Positions 45,415 through 56,960 of a stretch of DNA of 64,000 bases are shown piece by piece. How positions within the stretch are numbered: the first letter of the stretch is position 1; each line of letters begins with the position of its first letter. The DNA comes from Eupeodes corollae (lineage: Eukaryota; Arthropoda; Insecta; Diptera; Syrphidae): contig NC_079149.1 in NCBI RefSeq assembly GCF_945859685.1, forward strand, positions 34,561,043 through 34,625,042. Reading direction: 5' to 3'. The notes beneath the pieces are model-generated. The model made no database searches, was not told where the DNA came from, and saw only the letters and a list, made by a program, of their open reading frames with translations. The translations under genes were made by a program, and so were the position numbers.

Positions 45415-46655
45415 TAACAGATTATTATTATTATTATTATTTATTATTATATTCCAATTCACAGTAAGAGTACACTTATAAATTTGTGAAAATTAAAAAT
45501 ATTTAAAGTTTCGCGGAATTGTATTCCAAAGGCGTATAGCTGAGATAAAGAATTGTTTCTCGGATGTAAGGCAGGTGAAATGTGGTAAAATTAAACAAGC
45601 AGATCTGTTGGATGTCGAAAGCCGGATTTTATCAAAAAGATATGACGGCTGCATAGTTTGTAGAATTGAAAATAACAAACACATGGTACGAAACTTCATA
45701 TAATTAAAAAATGACATGCCTAATAATTTGTTTTCTAAATGTGAAATATGGTCGAATCTCCTCAGATTGTAAACATAGCGCAGAGCACTATTGAATGCTA
45801 CTTGAAGTTTTCTTTTGCTTTCAGTATCACAGTTATAGTTATATATTTAACAACCATATACGAGAACTGGTATAACCAAAGTCTTAACGAGAACTAATCT
45901 TGTCTTTGGTGGTGTAAACTTTTTAGCTGTAAATAAAATTCGAAGAACCCCATATGTTTTACCCACAACTTCATTAATATGGTCATTCCATGTCAAAGTT
46001 CGGTTGAATACCAGCCCTAAGTTCTTTGACTTATCCACGAATTCAATTTTTGAAGAACCAAGCATAATTGAGGGAAAATAAGACAGATCTAGCTTCTTTT
46101 TCGAGATAACAAGGCATTTACATTTCTTCGGATTGAGCGAGAGACCATTGTTTACCGACCACCTCATAATTCTTTGGAGATCATCGTTCAGATCATTGGC
46201 ACAGTTTTCTATGAGCCCTAGAGGGCAGCTTTTATAGATTTGAATATCATCAGCATAAAAATGTTTCGATGAATTCAAGATTGTATGTTGTATGTCATTT
46301 ATGTACATAGAAAATAACAGAGGGCCCAAAATCGATCCCTGTGGAACGCCCCGTAGCACAGGACGAAAATTTGATAAGGCAGTCTCTAAGAAGACAGCCT
46401 GTTTTCTATCACTAAGATACGATGAAAACAATTTTACAGCAGAAGAAGACATATTGAAACGGTGGCTCATCTTATCAATAAGAATAGAGTGGTCAACCAT
46501 ATCAAATGCCTTGGAGAAGTAAAGTAAGACAAGAAAAGTAACCTGGTCTTCATCTAGTTGCGCTCTTATCATGTCTTCAACTACTTTCAAAATTGCTGTG
46601 GTACAGCTATGTTTGGCACGAAAACCAGACTGAACTGAGACAAGAAGATCAAGAT
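45415..46655 (-). mobile_element. Nearly intact LINE ORF2 3' half with (TAA)n tail
   Basis: From 46655 one frame runs to 45493 with a single in-frame stop at 45847-45849. It reads SGFRAKHSCTTAILKVVEDM, VTFLVLLYFSKAFDMVDHSI (motif A; D changed to Y before FSKAFD), VLRGVPQGSILGPLLFSMYI and the catalytic HFYADDIQIYKSC. It continues with WSVNNGLSLNPKKCKCLVIS, NLGLVFNRTLTWNDHINEV and KTLVIPVLVYG. After the stop comes a C-terminus with FNSALRYVYNLRRFDHIS and FISAIRLWNTIPRNFKYF. A 3' UTR of ~40 bp ends in an ATT/AAT-repeat tail (45420-45452). Truncated 5' of the RT fingers. The youngest-looking LINE here. Confidence 0.88.
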
Positions 46656-46765
46656 ATACGGCATAAAGTCGTAAAGTGGTGCGTTAGCAAGAACCCTCTT
46701 CCTAACATCCTCCGGTGAGCTAGGTTGAGCCTATGTAAGCATGCCGTGCTAGCGCGGGCTAAACT

Positions 46766-46768
46766 TTA
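46766..46768 (+). repeat. TTA target duplication, left
   Basis: Matched by TTA at 47109-47111. Confidence 0.65.
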
Positions 46769-47108
46769 TGGTTGAAACACCAACACTCAGCTTTGGCTTC
46801 ACCTGATGTTTACGAGTTCGGTTATAGGAATTCAATACATGCTATCACAATGAAGCTTTGATCTCACGTTTTGTTTGACAATCGTAAGAAAAAGAACGTA
46901 ATGTTACGTAATGTGACTCCAAACGGAAGCTCTAGTTCAAATTTGCTGAACATTTGCTTTGTCTGATAGCTCCACAGCTGTAAAAAAAGGTCAACAAAAA
47001 AAATACATCTGCTTTTAGAGGAATTCCCATTGCTTATTATAGAAATGTCATTCAAAACAACCTCAAAGCAGGCCTATCGTAACGCATACGAAGCCGAAGC
47101 TGAAGCCA
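46769..47108. mobile_element. PIF/Harbinger-type MITE, family 2 copy 2 (340 bp)
   Basis: Same family as 40928-41270. Starts tggttgaaacacc and ends gccgaagctgaagcca; the right terminal repeat is shortened relative to copy 1. TTA on both sides agrees with a TWA target. Noncoding; the 63-codon minus frame within is incidental. Confidence 0.8.
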
Positions 47109-47111
47109 TTA
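47109..47111 (+). repeat. TTA target duplication, right
   Basis: Matches 46766-46768. Confidence 0.65.
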
Positions 47112-47689
47112 AGGGTCTGAAAACCTCGTTGACATTTTTGTTTTTGTCAGTGTTGATTCTTCACTTCACTACAGATCAAATTTTCCAACATTTTTAATAT
47201 TTTCTGCCAAAAAGGTTCTTTATGACAATTCACACTGTGCCTGCAAGACTTCTACCATTTGTAAAGTGAATTCTAACAATTTCTGTTGTTGAAGCGTGTA
47301 TTGTTCCATTTTTAGTAATTTCGTAGTTTTTACTTGTGTAATGTCAATAGATAACCACTTCAGAAGTGCAAATAGCTGGCTATTCAAAATAAAACCTATT
47401 ATTAGGACTGTTTTTTTTTTGGAAAAGCTATCGCAAGTACAGTAGAAACTTATATGAATAACAAATACAACATCCGCAATAGATTAAAATTCTTCTTCGT
47501 GTACAGATTTGACTTTTATTCAAGTATCGCAATCAATGTTCGAGTATTTCATTTTAAGAAGTTGATACCTCCTTGAGACTTTGTGGATGTGTTCGTAGTG
47601 TAGTGTCCAACACACAAAACACTATTACGTCATTTTAAAACTATGATAAGATTTCTCTTCAATTTATTTCAACTAATATTGAATGAATA
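47112..47689. other. No gene; contains the second copy of a ~100-bp repeat
   Basis: 47310-47412 (tttttagtaatttcg, gcaaatagctggctattcaa, ataaaacctattattag) resembles 41885-41990. No coding signal. Confidence 0.4.
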
Positions 47690-47905
47690 ATTTGGGTGGC
47701 GCAACAGTCCGTTGAGAACTAGGACCTATTGACTTACAACTCTCAACTATTACTGAGTGCGAATAGTGTTGTCAGGGATGCAGGGGACCTAATGTTTTAA
47801 GCCGAATCCAAACGGCAAATTTGAGAAAGCACTTTTCATGACAAGAATTATTATTGGAGAATTTTTCAATTCTTCGCAAGAGGTAATACCCGTGTAAAAA
47901 GCTTA
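47690..47905 (-). mobile_element. SINE copy lacking the tRNA head
   Basis: On minus: cacgggtattacctcttgc, body, gttctcaacggactgttgcg then ccacccaaattattc. This copy shows best the gactgttgcgccaccc end shared with RTE. No clear target duplication. Confidence 0.75.
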
Positions 47906-47929
47906 TATGGCATAGAAGGGATCAAACTC

Positions 47930-49225
47930 ATTTCAATTCATTTTTATTCTTAAAACTATCTTAAAGCTACACAAAAATTCATAAATCTAGCCTAATTATC
48001 CATAACTTACAACTAACTTACTGGTCCCATACAGACACTCTAAGTTAAACAATAATACTTTATTCTAATGCCTTTCAGCTCTAAGATCTATTTAACTTCA
48101 ATTCAATTTTATTTATTTTTACTTAAAAACTACTTAAAATTAGGTCCTTAATTATTACTAAGTTTCCAGTCGTCGCAACTGGTTCTCCTGCTTCACCCTA
48201 TCAGTTCGGTCCCGTTCGGACACAGCCCTACTGAACCGAAGGAGCTCTGCTTCGCCTTGTGCCATAACGTCCAGATTGTACCGCAGTCGCCTATCTAAAA
48301 AGAGGAATGCTTCTGGTGGAATGAAGCCGCTCAAGCGGGCACTTTCAAAATACTCGTCGTTCGGATAGAACGCCCCGAAAATTAAATTGTTGGTCGAAGA
48401 CATAGCTCTTGCAATGTGACCTCGAACGAGTTTTATCACGAAATTGTCAATTCTGTTGATTTGAGCCCTTCGTTGGAATAGTAATGCACATATGAAGATT
48501 CGGCTGTTCGATATAAGCCAGCCAGTGCAGCGTCGTAAAAACTGTCGCTCGAACAATTGAAACTTCCCCATCTGGGAAGGGGCAACGTTGAACTACACAG
48601 GACAACCACAAACGATCATTGGCTGTAAGAGGGCCATGTAGCAAATTACCTTCACTCTGGGGTCAAGCCGACTGCTGTAAAACAGCTGCTTCGTCAGAGC
48701 GAAGGCTCCTTTGGCCCTGGTCAGAGCAGTATTTATATGTCTGTTGAAATATAAATACTGATCTAACTAGATACCGAGGTACTTCACTACACTTTTGCTC
48801 GCTAACGGCTGCCCTTGAAGATCAACGATAACCATCTTGAGCCAATTCTTGCACGTATCCTTCGTGGCCCTAGCCAACGTCGCAATACCGCTGAATCTTG
48901 TCGAAATCACGCTGCAAGAGAATTCTAATAACCTCAACCTTTCGGGCCGTTCTGTACGCAATTAGATCGTCGACTAGCAGCCCACTTAGTCAGAGCCCTG
49001 TTGATGATCTTTTCGAAAACTTTGCTGATGCTCGGAAAAAAACTAATCGACCGAAGATTTGACGAGTTGATGCTGTCCTTTCTCTTTTTCGGGAGAGGAC
49101 AGCGGTCTTCCAATTCACTGGATAATATGCATTATTGAAGAGTGTGGTGTACATTTCAATTGCCTCCATCGGTAAATGCCTTAGTACAACGTTGGATATA
49201 CAATCGGAACCTCCTGAATTTTTGT
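47930..49225 (-). mobile_element. LOA-like LINE relic with internal deletion
   Basis: From 49225 downward: GGSDCISNVVLRHLPMEAIE, MYTTLFNNAYYPVNWKTAVL, SSNLRSISFFPSISKVFEKI (RT fingers). Then a jump that removes the palm with its YxDD, to WLKMVIVDLQGQPLASKSVV then KYLGI, INTALTRAKGAFALTKQLFY, MGKFQLFERQFLRRCTGW. The C-terminus (48571-48158) reads AQINRIDNFVIKLVRGHIAR, NDEYFESARLSGFIPPEAFL, LRYNLDVMAQGEAELLRFSR. Below 48158 is a 3' UTR with two similar ttcaattcatttttatt/ttcaattttatttattt segments. The C-terminal type resembles LOA-clade elements of flies. RT activity is lost. Confidence 0.78.
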
Positions 49226-51184
49226 TTTTTATTGAGTTGAGATGAGCTGAAGCTCAACCTTCGTCACTAACAAAGGACTTGGTCTCGTTTGCTTGGCGAT
49301 TATGGCATTTGCCAAGGAATCGTCATTGAACCGCTTGAAACCGTGGTTCTCAGATCGCCATTGTGTTATATCCTTTCGAAGGTAAAAGTGAGTGGCTCTG
49401 TTTTCCAGGTCGTGGTTGGGGCAAATGCTAACATTCACCTAGTACACCTTGTACTAACCATCATGCCAATTTAATTATTTTTTTCAATGAGTTGACGACT
49501 TAACTTTTATCTAACGTTTTTAAAGTGTATGTTTTCAATGTGTTATAGTTTTTAAAAATTTAATGTCAAAAACTATAGCACCATCTGTTGCATAGAGAGG
49601 TCTACACATAGTTAAATCATAGTCTACGAACGTACCCCTTTTCTTTAGTTTCTAACTCAATCAGCTGCAATTTACAAATCGAGAAAAATACATGAAAATC
49701 AATTATTCTTGATGTTTTCTTAACGTACCCTCTTTTAAATTGTCCATTTTATTGAGTTGAAATTAGTTCTGGTCTGAATTTCGAAAAATTTTCTAGAATT
49801 TCGTTTTAAATTATTCTAAAAAAATGCTCAATTGTAGTAAATACTTCTGTTCTGTTAAACCCTTTACAGTGATAAAGGTTTTGAGCAAGTCTATATAATC
49901 CAAATCTCTTAAAATATCATTAACTTTTTATTTATTTTTTTTTTTTTTGAAAACTAGACAACAATCGGTTAACATACCCTTTTCTTTATGTTTTCGCTTG
50001 CAGGTTCAAAAACATTTCTGTTGGTTAAATAATACCCATAAACGTACCGCTGCTCATAAAAACACACAAAACAAACATCGACCTAAAAATGTCATCGACA
50101 ACGTCAAGAACTCAAGTACGTATAGGTACCTACTCGCATTCTTATCAATTTTATTCCACTTAAAACAACGCAATATTAAAAAGCCACGGAATCTAACAGA
50201 TTCTTTGAAGAAAAATGAGTCTTGAAACATTATGCATGTATCTGCCTTGTTTTGTCTTGTAAAACGGTTACGAAACACACGTTTTCAGATTCGTTTTTTG
50301 TTGTGTTCTTTTTTTTGACGAGACTATCTCCATCTTGAACTTGAAACTATTTATATTCGTATACATTATAATAAAACTGTTGTTTTCTTATCGTTTATTA
50401 AATTAGACGCGCAATGACAATGAATAAGATTATAAGTATAAATATAGTGAGTCAATAAAAGAGTGTAGTAGTGATGTCAATAATATGTTTATGCGAAGCT
50501 TCTATCCTGGAATATTTTATTAAATCGATAGAAAATAAAAGAAGAACAAAACAGAAGCAGTTTGAAAAAAGTAAATTTATTTGATGATAACAAACAAATC
50601 GATTTTTAGTAATTTATTTTAGCCTAAGGAAAGGATATACGTATTTATAAATAAAACAATATGGTTGGGTACCATCAAGGACACACCACACCATGCCACG
50701 CCATCCACACCAAACGATAAAACCTCATTCTCTAAACAATATAATGTCACAAAAATACAAATTTGGCAAAAATATCAAATTCCCAGTTCTCTGTTTCAGA
50801 GTGGAAAACAAGGACAAGGAAGCCATAAAAGCAATCATAGTGAAATGTCCTTCCGAGTGACTTTGGTATACTGTGTCGCGTGTGATTGCTCTTTCGAAAG
50901 TTGTTATCGATGTATTTGGTTTTGAATTTGATAAAGTATCAACTTTTTTTTGTTGAATTATCTTTTATTTATTCGACTTGTTGTATTGATTGATGCAATT
51001 TGTTATGTGGCATCTTTTCGAAGCTTTAATCTTAAGGGTTTTTGATAAATATGTTTAACCATGAGCAGCGTGAAATGGAGAAGATCCAGAGATGCTTTAG
51101 CCTTTTTTCTTAAATAAGCACACACTAAAGGTGATATTACTATCCTTTTTATGCAGACACAGTGAGAGCAATAGAAAAAGAAAA
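49226..51184. other. No gene recognised (2 kb)
   Basis: No motif in any frame. Low-complexity T-run near 49930-49950. ORFs of 60-92 codons overlap on both strands and look random. Confidence 0.45.
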
Positions 51185-51450
51185 GAGAGTTTGAAAGGAG
51201 ATGTCGCTGCACATTGGTTTGAATTCCTGAACATTGCAATTACTTGAGCAAACACATTCGCGTGGTACGGCTTAAGAACGAATCTCTGTAATGACAGTAT
51301 GGCCGAAGTTGGGCTCGAGGGTATACTGATGAACATTCATAGAAGCTCGAAGAATTCAAAGGGCTTAAAACTTCTACAGAGGAGTATTGGATTTCTGTAG
51401 CTGCCCTGGGCCTGCAAAAACAAGGAAGGAAATACCATAGTGGAGACATA
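51185..51450 (-). pseudogene. LINE ORF2 C-terminal relic
   Basis: Minus strand: a C-terminal piece ending HYRDSFLSRTTRMC, then (after a stop) QTNVQRHLL. Same signature as 5335-5580. Adjacent to an RTE copy in the opposite orientation. Confidence 0.6.
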
Positions 51451-51499
51451 GTTGATGCCTAAATCTTTAAAGATTTGTTCAACCATCTTCATCATTGTA

Positions 51500-52700
51500 A
51501 TGAAGTCTAGGATCCCGGCAATTAGCAGACTCCACAAACCCGACTTAAATAAAATCAAGATAGGCACCACCAGGCAAAGCAGCCAGTGATGATGGGCTAC
51601 TGGTGGAAGTTTTCAAGTACGCCGAAGGTAATTCGGTAAGAAGCATACAACTTGTAGCAAACATTTGCTCGGAAGAAAGTACGCCCGACGAATGGAATTC
51701 ATAAGCACTACTTGCCCCAACACTAAAAAAGGTGATCGCCTTCTCTGCTTCAACAACAGAGGTATAAGACTTTAAAACATATCATATACAGGATCCTGTG
51801 TGTTATGTACAAATCTGAAGTGTGGCTTGAGGCCTGGGAAATGAACCTAATCTTCACTTTACGCCAAAACCTGGAAAGATCTATACACATCATCTCTTCA
51901 TCGATTTTCAAGCAGCCTACATCAGTTTGAAAAGGTTTGGTATTTCTGCTAAGTTGGTACCTTATCAAATTGACGTAGGAGAATACTTGCTAATTTGTCA
52001 AAATTAATATAAACTTGGCAGATACCTTCAAAACTACCAGACGATTACGACAAGGCGAGACGCGCTGTCATTTAGCTGTTTTGAAATTGTTAATTAAGGT
52101 GTGGTGCGTTAATCCACTATCAATTCTTCGTGGTAGTCAAAGAATTCATCTACCTGGGCACCTCTGTTAAGTCTGCAAACTACATCAGTGCTAAAATCAA
52201 TCGTAGAATAACTTTTGCTAATTTCTAAAGAGAAATAAGGCCTTACTCGTATCTCGAAACACCAAGGAGACGTTTTAGAAAAACGATATCCTCCCATAGA
52301 TACATGGACAATCTCTCAGGTGTATGAAGGCTCTCTTAGTATCTTCGAGAAGAAAACTCTACGTACGATCTATCGACCGATTTGTGTCAACTGACAAAAT
52401 ATAACGTGGTGGTGCCGATACAATTATGAACTGGTGCGAACTGTATAGCGACTTGCCACTGGTTAGAAAATTGCGTATTTATCGGTTAAAATGGCTAGGG
52501 TATGTTAAGCTAATGTATATCGAAGCTCTAGCTCGTAAAGTATTAAAAAGAAAGAAGAAGCCGACACAAGCTGACTTGGTATACAAAACTGTAGAAAGCA
52601 AGCTAGAGACGGAGTAAGCTGGAGGAATCTATTTCGCAAGACCGAAGAGCAAACCACGTTGTAACGCCAAGCTAAAGTAAGAAAAATCTTCTTTTGACAG
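51500..52700 (+). mobile_element. RTE copy, diverged subfamily, RT to 3' end
   Basis: Pieces in order: KAASDDGLLVEVFKYAEGNS (RT fingers, normally N-N-K-A-A-G-x-D-G-x-P), ANICSEESTPDEWNS, RGIRL (Y-R-G-I motif), then a poorly readable palm. It goes on through LIYLGTSVKSANYISAKINR (near 52145-52205), FEKKTLRTIYRPI, YNYELVRTV/ELYSDLPLVRKLRI then YRLKWLGYVKLM (52440-52515). The C-terminal AGGIYFARPKSKPRCNAKLK aligns with AGEACWLRPKSVPDCSAILK of the copy at 53012. The 3' end is the first unit of the minisatellite that follows. Confidence 0.75.
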
Positions 52701-52957
52701 CAAGCTAGAGATCGAGTAAGCTGAAGGAATCTATTTTTTAAGACCCACGAGCAAACTGCGTTGAAACGCCAGCTAAAGTAAGAACTATCTTCTTTTGACG
52801 GCAAGCTAGAGATCAAATAAGCTGGAGGAATCAATTTTTTAAGACTCGAGAGCAAAGTAAAAAACATCTTCTTTTGACAGCAAGCTAGAGATCGAGTAAG
52901 CTGGAGGAATCTAGTTCTCAAGACCCAACAGCAAAGTAAGAACCATCTTCTTTTATA
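52598..52957 (+). repeat. Minisatellite made of RTE 3' ends (4 units)
   Basis: Units begin with gcaagctagaga at 52598, 52700, 52801 and 52880; lengths are about 102, 101, 79 and 78 bp. Each contains taagctggaggaatc (or aagctgaaggaatc), agacc or agac, and catcttcttttga/t. The first two also hold the RTE-like terminus gtaacgccaagctaaagtaa; the last two have lost ~22 bp of it between short caaa repeats. Thus the unit is the last C-terminal codons plus tail of the preceding RTE. Long minus-strand frames here are artefacts of the repeat. Confidence 0.85.
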
Positions 52958-53011
52958 AAATTTAAATAGCAAATAGTTAACGAAATTTTAGAAGTGTTTC
53001 TTTTTAATTGT

Positions 53012-53401
53012 GAAAGAGTCTTAGGATTCTTCGAGAGAAAAATTCTTCGGGAGATTTTTGGTAACGTCTGAATAGATGAAGAGTGGATGATAATAGGATA
53101 TAACAACGAACTGTACGGGCTGTACAGGGACACTGGCCTAGTTAATAGAAGTAAAGTCCAACAACATAGATGTCTAGGTCATGTAGAGCGAATGGATATC
53201 AACGCTCCAGCCCGGCAGGTCTTCGAATCCAATTCCGAAGGACGGCGGAGTAGAGGAAGAACGCGACTCAGGTGGCGCACCCAGGTATGTGAAGACCTCA
53301 ACCAACTAGGGACCGAGCTGGCTGGAGAAGCATGTTGGTTGAGGCCCAAGTCCGTCCCAGACTGTAGCGCCATCCTTAAGTAAGTAAGTAAGTAAGCAAG
53401 T
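53012..53401 (+). mobile_element. RTE 3'-end copy with AAGT tail
   Basis: The frame from 53012 to 53383 has one stop (53069-53071, NV-stop-ID): ERVLGFFERKILREIFGNV, NNELYGLYRDTGLVNRSKVQ, CLGHVERMDINAPARQVFES, GRTRLRWRTQVCEDLNQLGT and AGEACWLRPKSVPDCSAILK. It ends with gactgtagcgccatccttaa and five AAGT/AAGC repeats. This is the most complete C-terminus of the family here. 5' truncation falls at ~53012. No clear target duplication. Confidence 0.88.
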
Positions 53402-54584
53402 CTTGAAATTTAGTAATAATATGTTTTCCTAAAAATCTTCAAGCTTTGTACTTTGTTTTTTCACCAATCCAGAACTTATCCTTAACATCAAAAGTAAAAA
53501 TCAAATTCAAATTTATTTCGTTCAAAAAGGAACTACATACATATATGTATATTGTATATAAGGACAAAATTTGAATTGAATCCAATTAAGAGGAAGGAAC
53601 CATCATCATCATCAGAAGCAGAAGGAGTCTATATTTGCTTTCTGCCTTCAGTCAGGGATAAGAGAGACAATAAAACGATTTACGGCAATATTTTGGCTTT
53701 TAGTTCTTTTTCTGACATAAAGTCTTGTCTTTTTCCGATATTTTGTCCCGCATTTTATATATAAAATAGGTATAGAGAGCTTAGCTACCACCACCTTCCT
53801 CACATTACTGCATTTTTCAATATTAAATTTATTCTTTTTTTTTCTTGTATTCTTTGTGAGAGCAATGAAGTCATGAACGAACAATTCAAGCAGGCAGAGT
53901 GATAGTCCGCAAGACCCTTAATAGCTGTAGGTAGTACTTTACTCGTATAGAGCTATAGCAGCAGTAGAATCAAAACATAATCATCAACTTCCTTTGAATG
54001 TTTTACATTGGAAACGTTCAAAAAAAGGGAGCCAATTTAAAAATGAAAATATAAAAAATAAAATCTGTCGCAGACAAATTGATAATAACAATATTTAGGC
54101 ACACAGGGTGAGGGAAAAAATGTTAAGAATAAAAAAGAACATTTGGTGTATGAGAAAATTTTCAAGTCCAAATAAGCTCTGGAGCTAGAAGTCTAAATCA
54201 TCAAAACTCAAATAAAATATGAAAACAATTTATTTAGGCATTTATCTCGAATACTTGGAATTAATAAGATTTTGTTTGCTTGTTTTGCTATTGACAAAAG
54301 CAAATTTACCACAAATCCCAGTCTTCTTATTTAGGTTAGGGTATAAGCAGTTTATTAAATTTGTTGGTGACAGAAAATTTTAGCAGATTTTTTACGAAGG
54401 TTTTGTGAAAAAATAAGTACAGATAAATGAATGCAGAAATAATAAAGGGCCTAAATGGTTACCTTGTGGAACATCTTTTGACTTAACAAAAAATGGGTGA
54501 AATCAATCATTGCGAAAAGTTCAAAGCTTCTTTTTTTAAATATCACGTTGAAGTAAAAATTGAATCTTTTTAGAATTTTTTTTT
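53402..54584. other. No gene recognised
   Basis: AT-rich; short catcatcatcat run at about 53600-53612. No coding signal. Confidence 0.45.
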
Positions 54585-54836
54585 ATCTCATGAAAGAACT
54601 AGGACCTCGTGACTTTCAACCTCTAACCATTCCTCTGTGCGAGTAATGTTGTAAGGGATGGAGAGGACCAACAGTTTTAAGCCGAATCCGAATGGCTTAT
54701 TTGAGAAAGCGCTTTTCATGACAAGTATTACTCTTGGAGGAGTTAAAAAAAACTTAAGTCAGCACAGGCAGGATTTGAACCCAAGACCTATGGCATTACA
54801 GTCTAATGCAATGACCATCACGTCACGTATTCTGCT
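54585..54836 (-). mobile_element. SINE copy with tRNA head
   Basis: Minus orientation. The tRNA-like head lies at about 54762-54836: on minus, a gtgatggtcattgcattag A-arm region and ggtcttgggttcaaatcctg B-box region, ending cctgtgc. The body (gaaaagcgctttctcaaat, gccattcggattcggctt) links to caacattactcgcacagagg and aggtcctagttctttc. The tail is lost. Confirms the head-body order of 8754-9002. Confidence 0.78.
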
Positions 54837-55964
54837 TTACTTTCATGATTTACTTCCGTCAAAATTATGGTTAAATTGTTAAAAAAGACAAGAAAATGTT
54901 TTATAAGTGGATTTTGGGAAATGTTCAAATAATATTTTTCAAATTGCCAGTTATTGTAAAATAGATTGATTTTTACTTCAAAACATATACTTAAGGAGTT
55001 AAAGTAAGAATTATGAAAATGACCATTGCATTTTATGTTAGACGAATTTACTAGTGGTTTAATATCTATAAAATGTAACCATATTTTTGAAATACAATTT
55101 AATTCGATTCAATTCTTATTTATTTGTTAAACATATAAGTTAAAAAACAATTTTCAAGGGTTTGAAATAATATTTTTGTTAGGCTTTTATTTGTTTGTAA
55201 AACAAGACTATCAATTGAATTTTTGGAACAAATATTACCAAAAGTTTGGAATAATAATTTTTTTTTAAATTTCTTTAAATGTTCTCAAAACATTCTAGTC
55301 AAAAAACTTTTACAACCGATTTTGGTAGAATTTTGTATAATTTCGGTAGAAAAACAGTTTTTTTTTTACAATTTTTAGTCTTACTTTTGTTTAATATGCT
55401 TGACAAATAAAATGAAAGGAAATTGAATTTTTTTAAAAACTTTTTAAGATGTCAAAAATATTCTCGGTAGCAAGTAATTCCGAGGAAAAATTATTAGCAT
55501 TATTAACGTTCGCAATATTCAAGAGATGAACATTTTGTATTCACCAACCCCCCTCACCCACCACCCCCGCCCAAGTATTGTCAACACAACTGATAATACA
55601 ATTTGGGAATTTGGTGCTCAAAAGATCGATTATCTTATGGAACTATACTGTAACGAATGAAACGTTATTCTCAGCCTCATTTCTAAAGTAAAGTGATTCA
55701 TTGATGCCACCAATCTACAATCTGCTCCAAACGTTCACTTTTCGTTTACTTTCGAACGTAAACTTCTCCAAACCTAGATGCAGCATTTTTATTTGTTAGA
55801 AACGATAACAATTTTTCGCCCAAGACCCAAATCTATAACGATGCCGAGTCACCTGCGCCTTCAATTACTGATTCAATTCAATTTTGTTGCAAACGATTAA
55901 TCCAACATTATTTCTATACTTACTGTCAAAATATCGAAATGAAAAAAGCTCTCACTGTCAAAGT
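54837..55964. other. No gene recognised
   Basis: AT-rich. A cccccctcacccaccaccccc stretch (about 55548-55568, quoted loosely) is the only unusual composition. Confidence 0.45.
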
Positions 55965-56200
55965 ATTTAGAAAGAAAGTCCTTAACCTTCTCAAAGTTAT
56001 AGCTGTCAATGGTGATGTTTTGCCCACTACGTCGTCATTCAATTTTCTTTCTCGATGACAGAATATAATTGCTCAAAAACGCGCCACTGATATCACGTCT
56101 TGGCCTTCCAATTATGTCAATATCATCGACGTATCCGAGGAATTGGACAGACCTTTGGAATACTATGCATTTAGTTTTAACGAGGCAACGGCCTAGTGTG
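55965..56200 (-). mobile_element. RTE palm fragment
   Basis: Minus strand: CIVFQRSVQFLGYVDDIDII then GRPRRDISGAFLS, a deletion, NYILSSRKKIE and (other frame) RRSGQNITIDSYNFEKVKDF. It matches 4200-4445 of the copy at 4011-4865, with YADD changed to YVDD. The microsatellite lies immediately 5' of it (in its own sense). Confidence 0.82.
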
Positions 56201-56637
56201 AAATGTAATGTAATGTAATGTAATGTAATGTAATGTAATGTAATGTAATGTAATGTAATGTAATGTAATGTAATGTAATGTAATGTAATGTAATGTAATG
56301 TAATGTAATGTAATGTAATGTAATGTAATGTAATGTAATGTAATGTAATGTAATGTAATGTAATGTAATGTAATGTAATGTAATGTAATGTAATGTAATG
56401 TAATGTAATGTAATGTAATGTAATGTAATGTAATGTAATGTAATGTAATGTAATGTAATGTAATGTAATGTAATGTAATGTAATGTAATGTAATGTAATG
56501 TAATGTAATGTAATGTAATGTAATGTAATGTAATGTAATGTAATGTAATGTAATGTAATGTAATGTAATGTAATGTAATGTAATGTAATGTAATGTAATG
56601 TAATGTAATGTAATGTAATGTAATGTAATGTAATGTT
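56201..56637. repeat. (TAATG)n microsatellite, about 86 units
   Basis: Uninterrupted pentamer taatg/cattac repeat from about 56205 to 56637. The 203-codon minus frame translating to ITLHY repeats is only the microsatellite read in frame. Perfect repetition over 430 bp implies recent expansion. Length may be misassembled. Confidence 0.95.
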
Positions 56638-56834
56638 CCGATTCATAAAATAATTCTTAAGGTTATATCATTTTACATTTGCTGAAGTTAAAAATATTTT
56701 TTTTAGTTTTTTGTATGTGTATAAAATTAATTATTTCATAAGTCTCCTTTTACCGGCTCTTACACATAACAAATTTTACCAAACGGGGTCTTAAATGAAA
56801 GAGTCTACGCGAATTGTACTTTTATTAAAAAACT

Positions 56835-56960
56835 TTACTTTTTGGTTTGTGTATTTAAATAACTTATCGAATGCACAAACCATTTATGTGAATAAGTTAA
56901 TTTCCCTGTATTTCTGATCCTTTGGGATGAGTTGTTTCTTACGTCATGAGCGGTCTAAGG
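56835..56960. repeat. Inverted-repeat fragment related to 21510-21690
   Basis: ggtttgtgtatttaaataac followed by ttatcgaatgcacaaacc forms a near-palindrome, and gggatgagttgt follows. Same motifs as 21590-21690. Probably a hairpin MITE remnant. Confidence 0.5.

Noticed and set aside
52505..52972. 155-codon minus-strand ORF with repeated LQLTRSLACCQKK
   Set aside because: Antisense reading of the RTE-derived minisatellite; the true coding sense is the plus strand.
53648..53884. 78-codon minus-strand ORF
   Set aside because: Lysine-rich chance frame with no support.
56035..56646. 203-codon minus-strand ORF with ITLHY repeats
   Set aside because: It is the (TAATG)n microsatellite read in one frame, joined to a short RTE fragment; not a gene.
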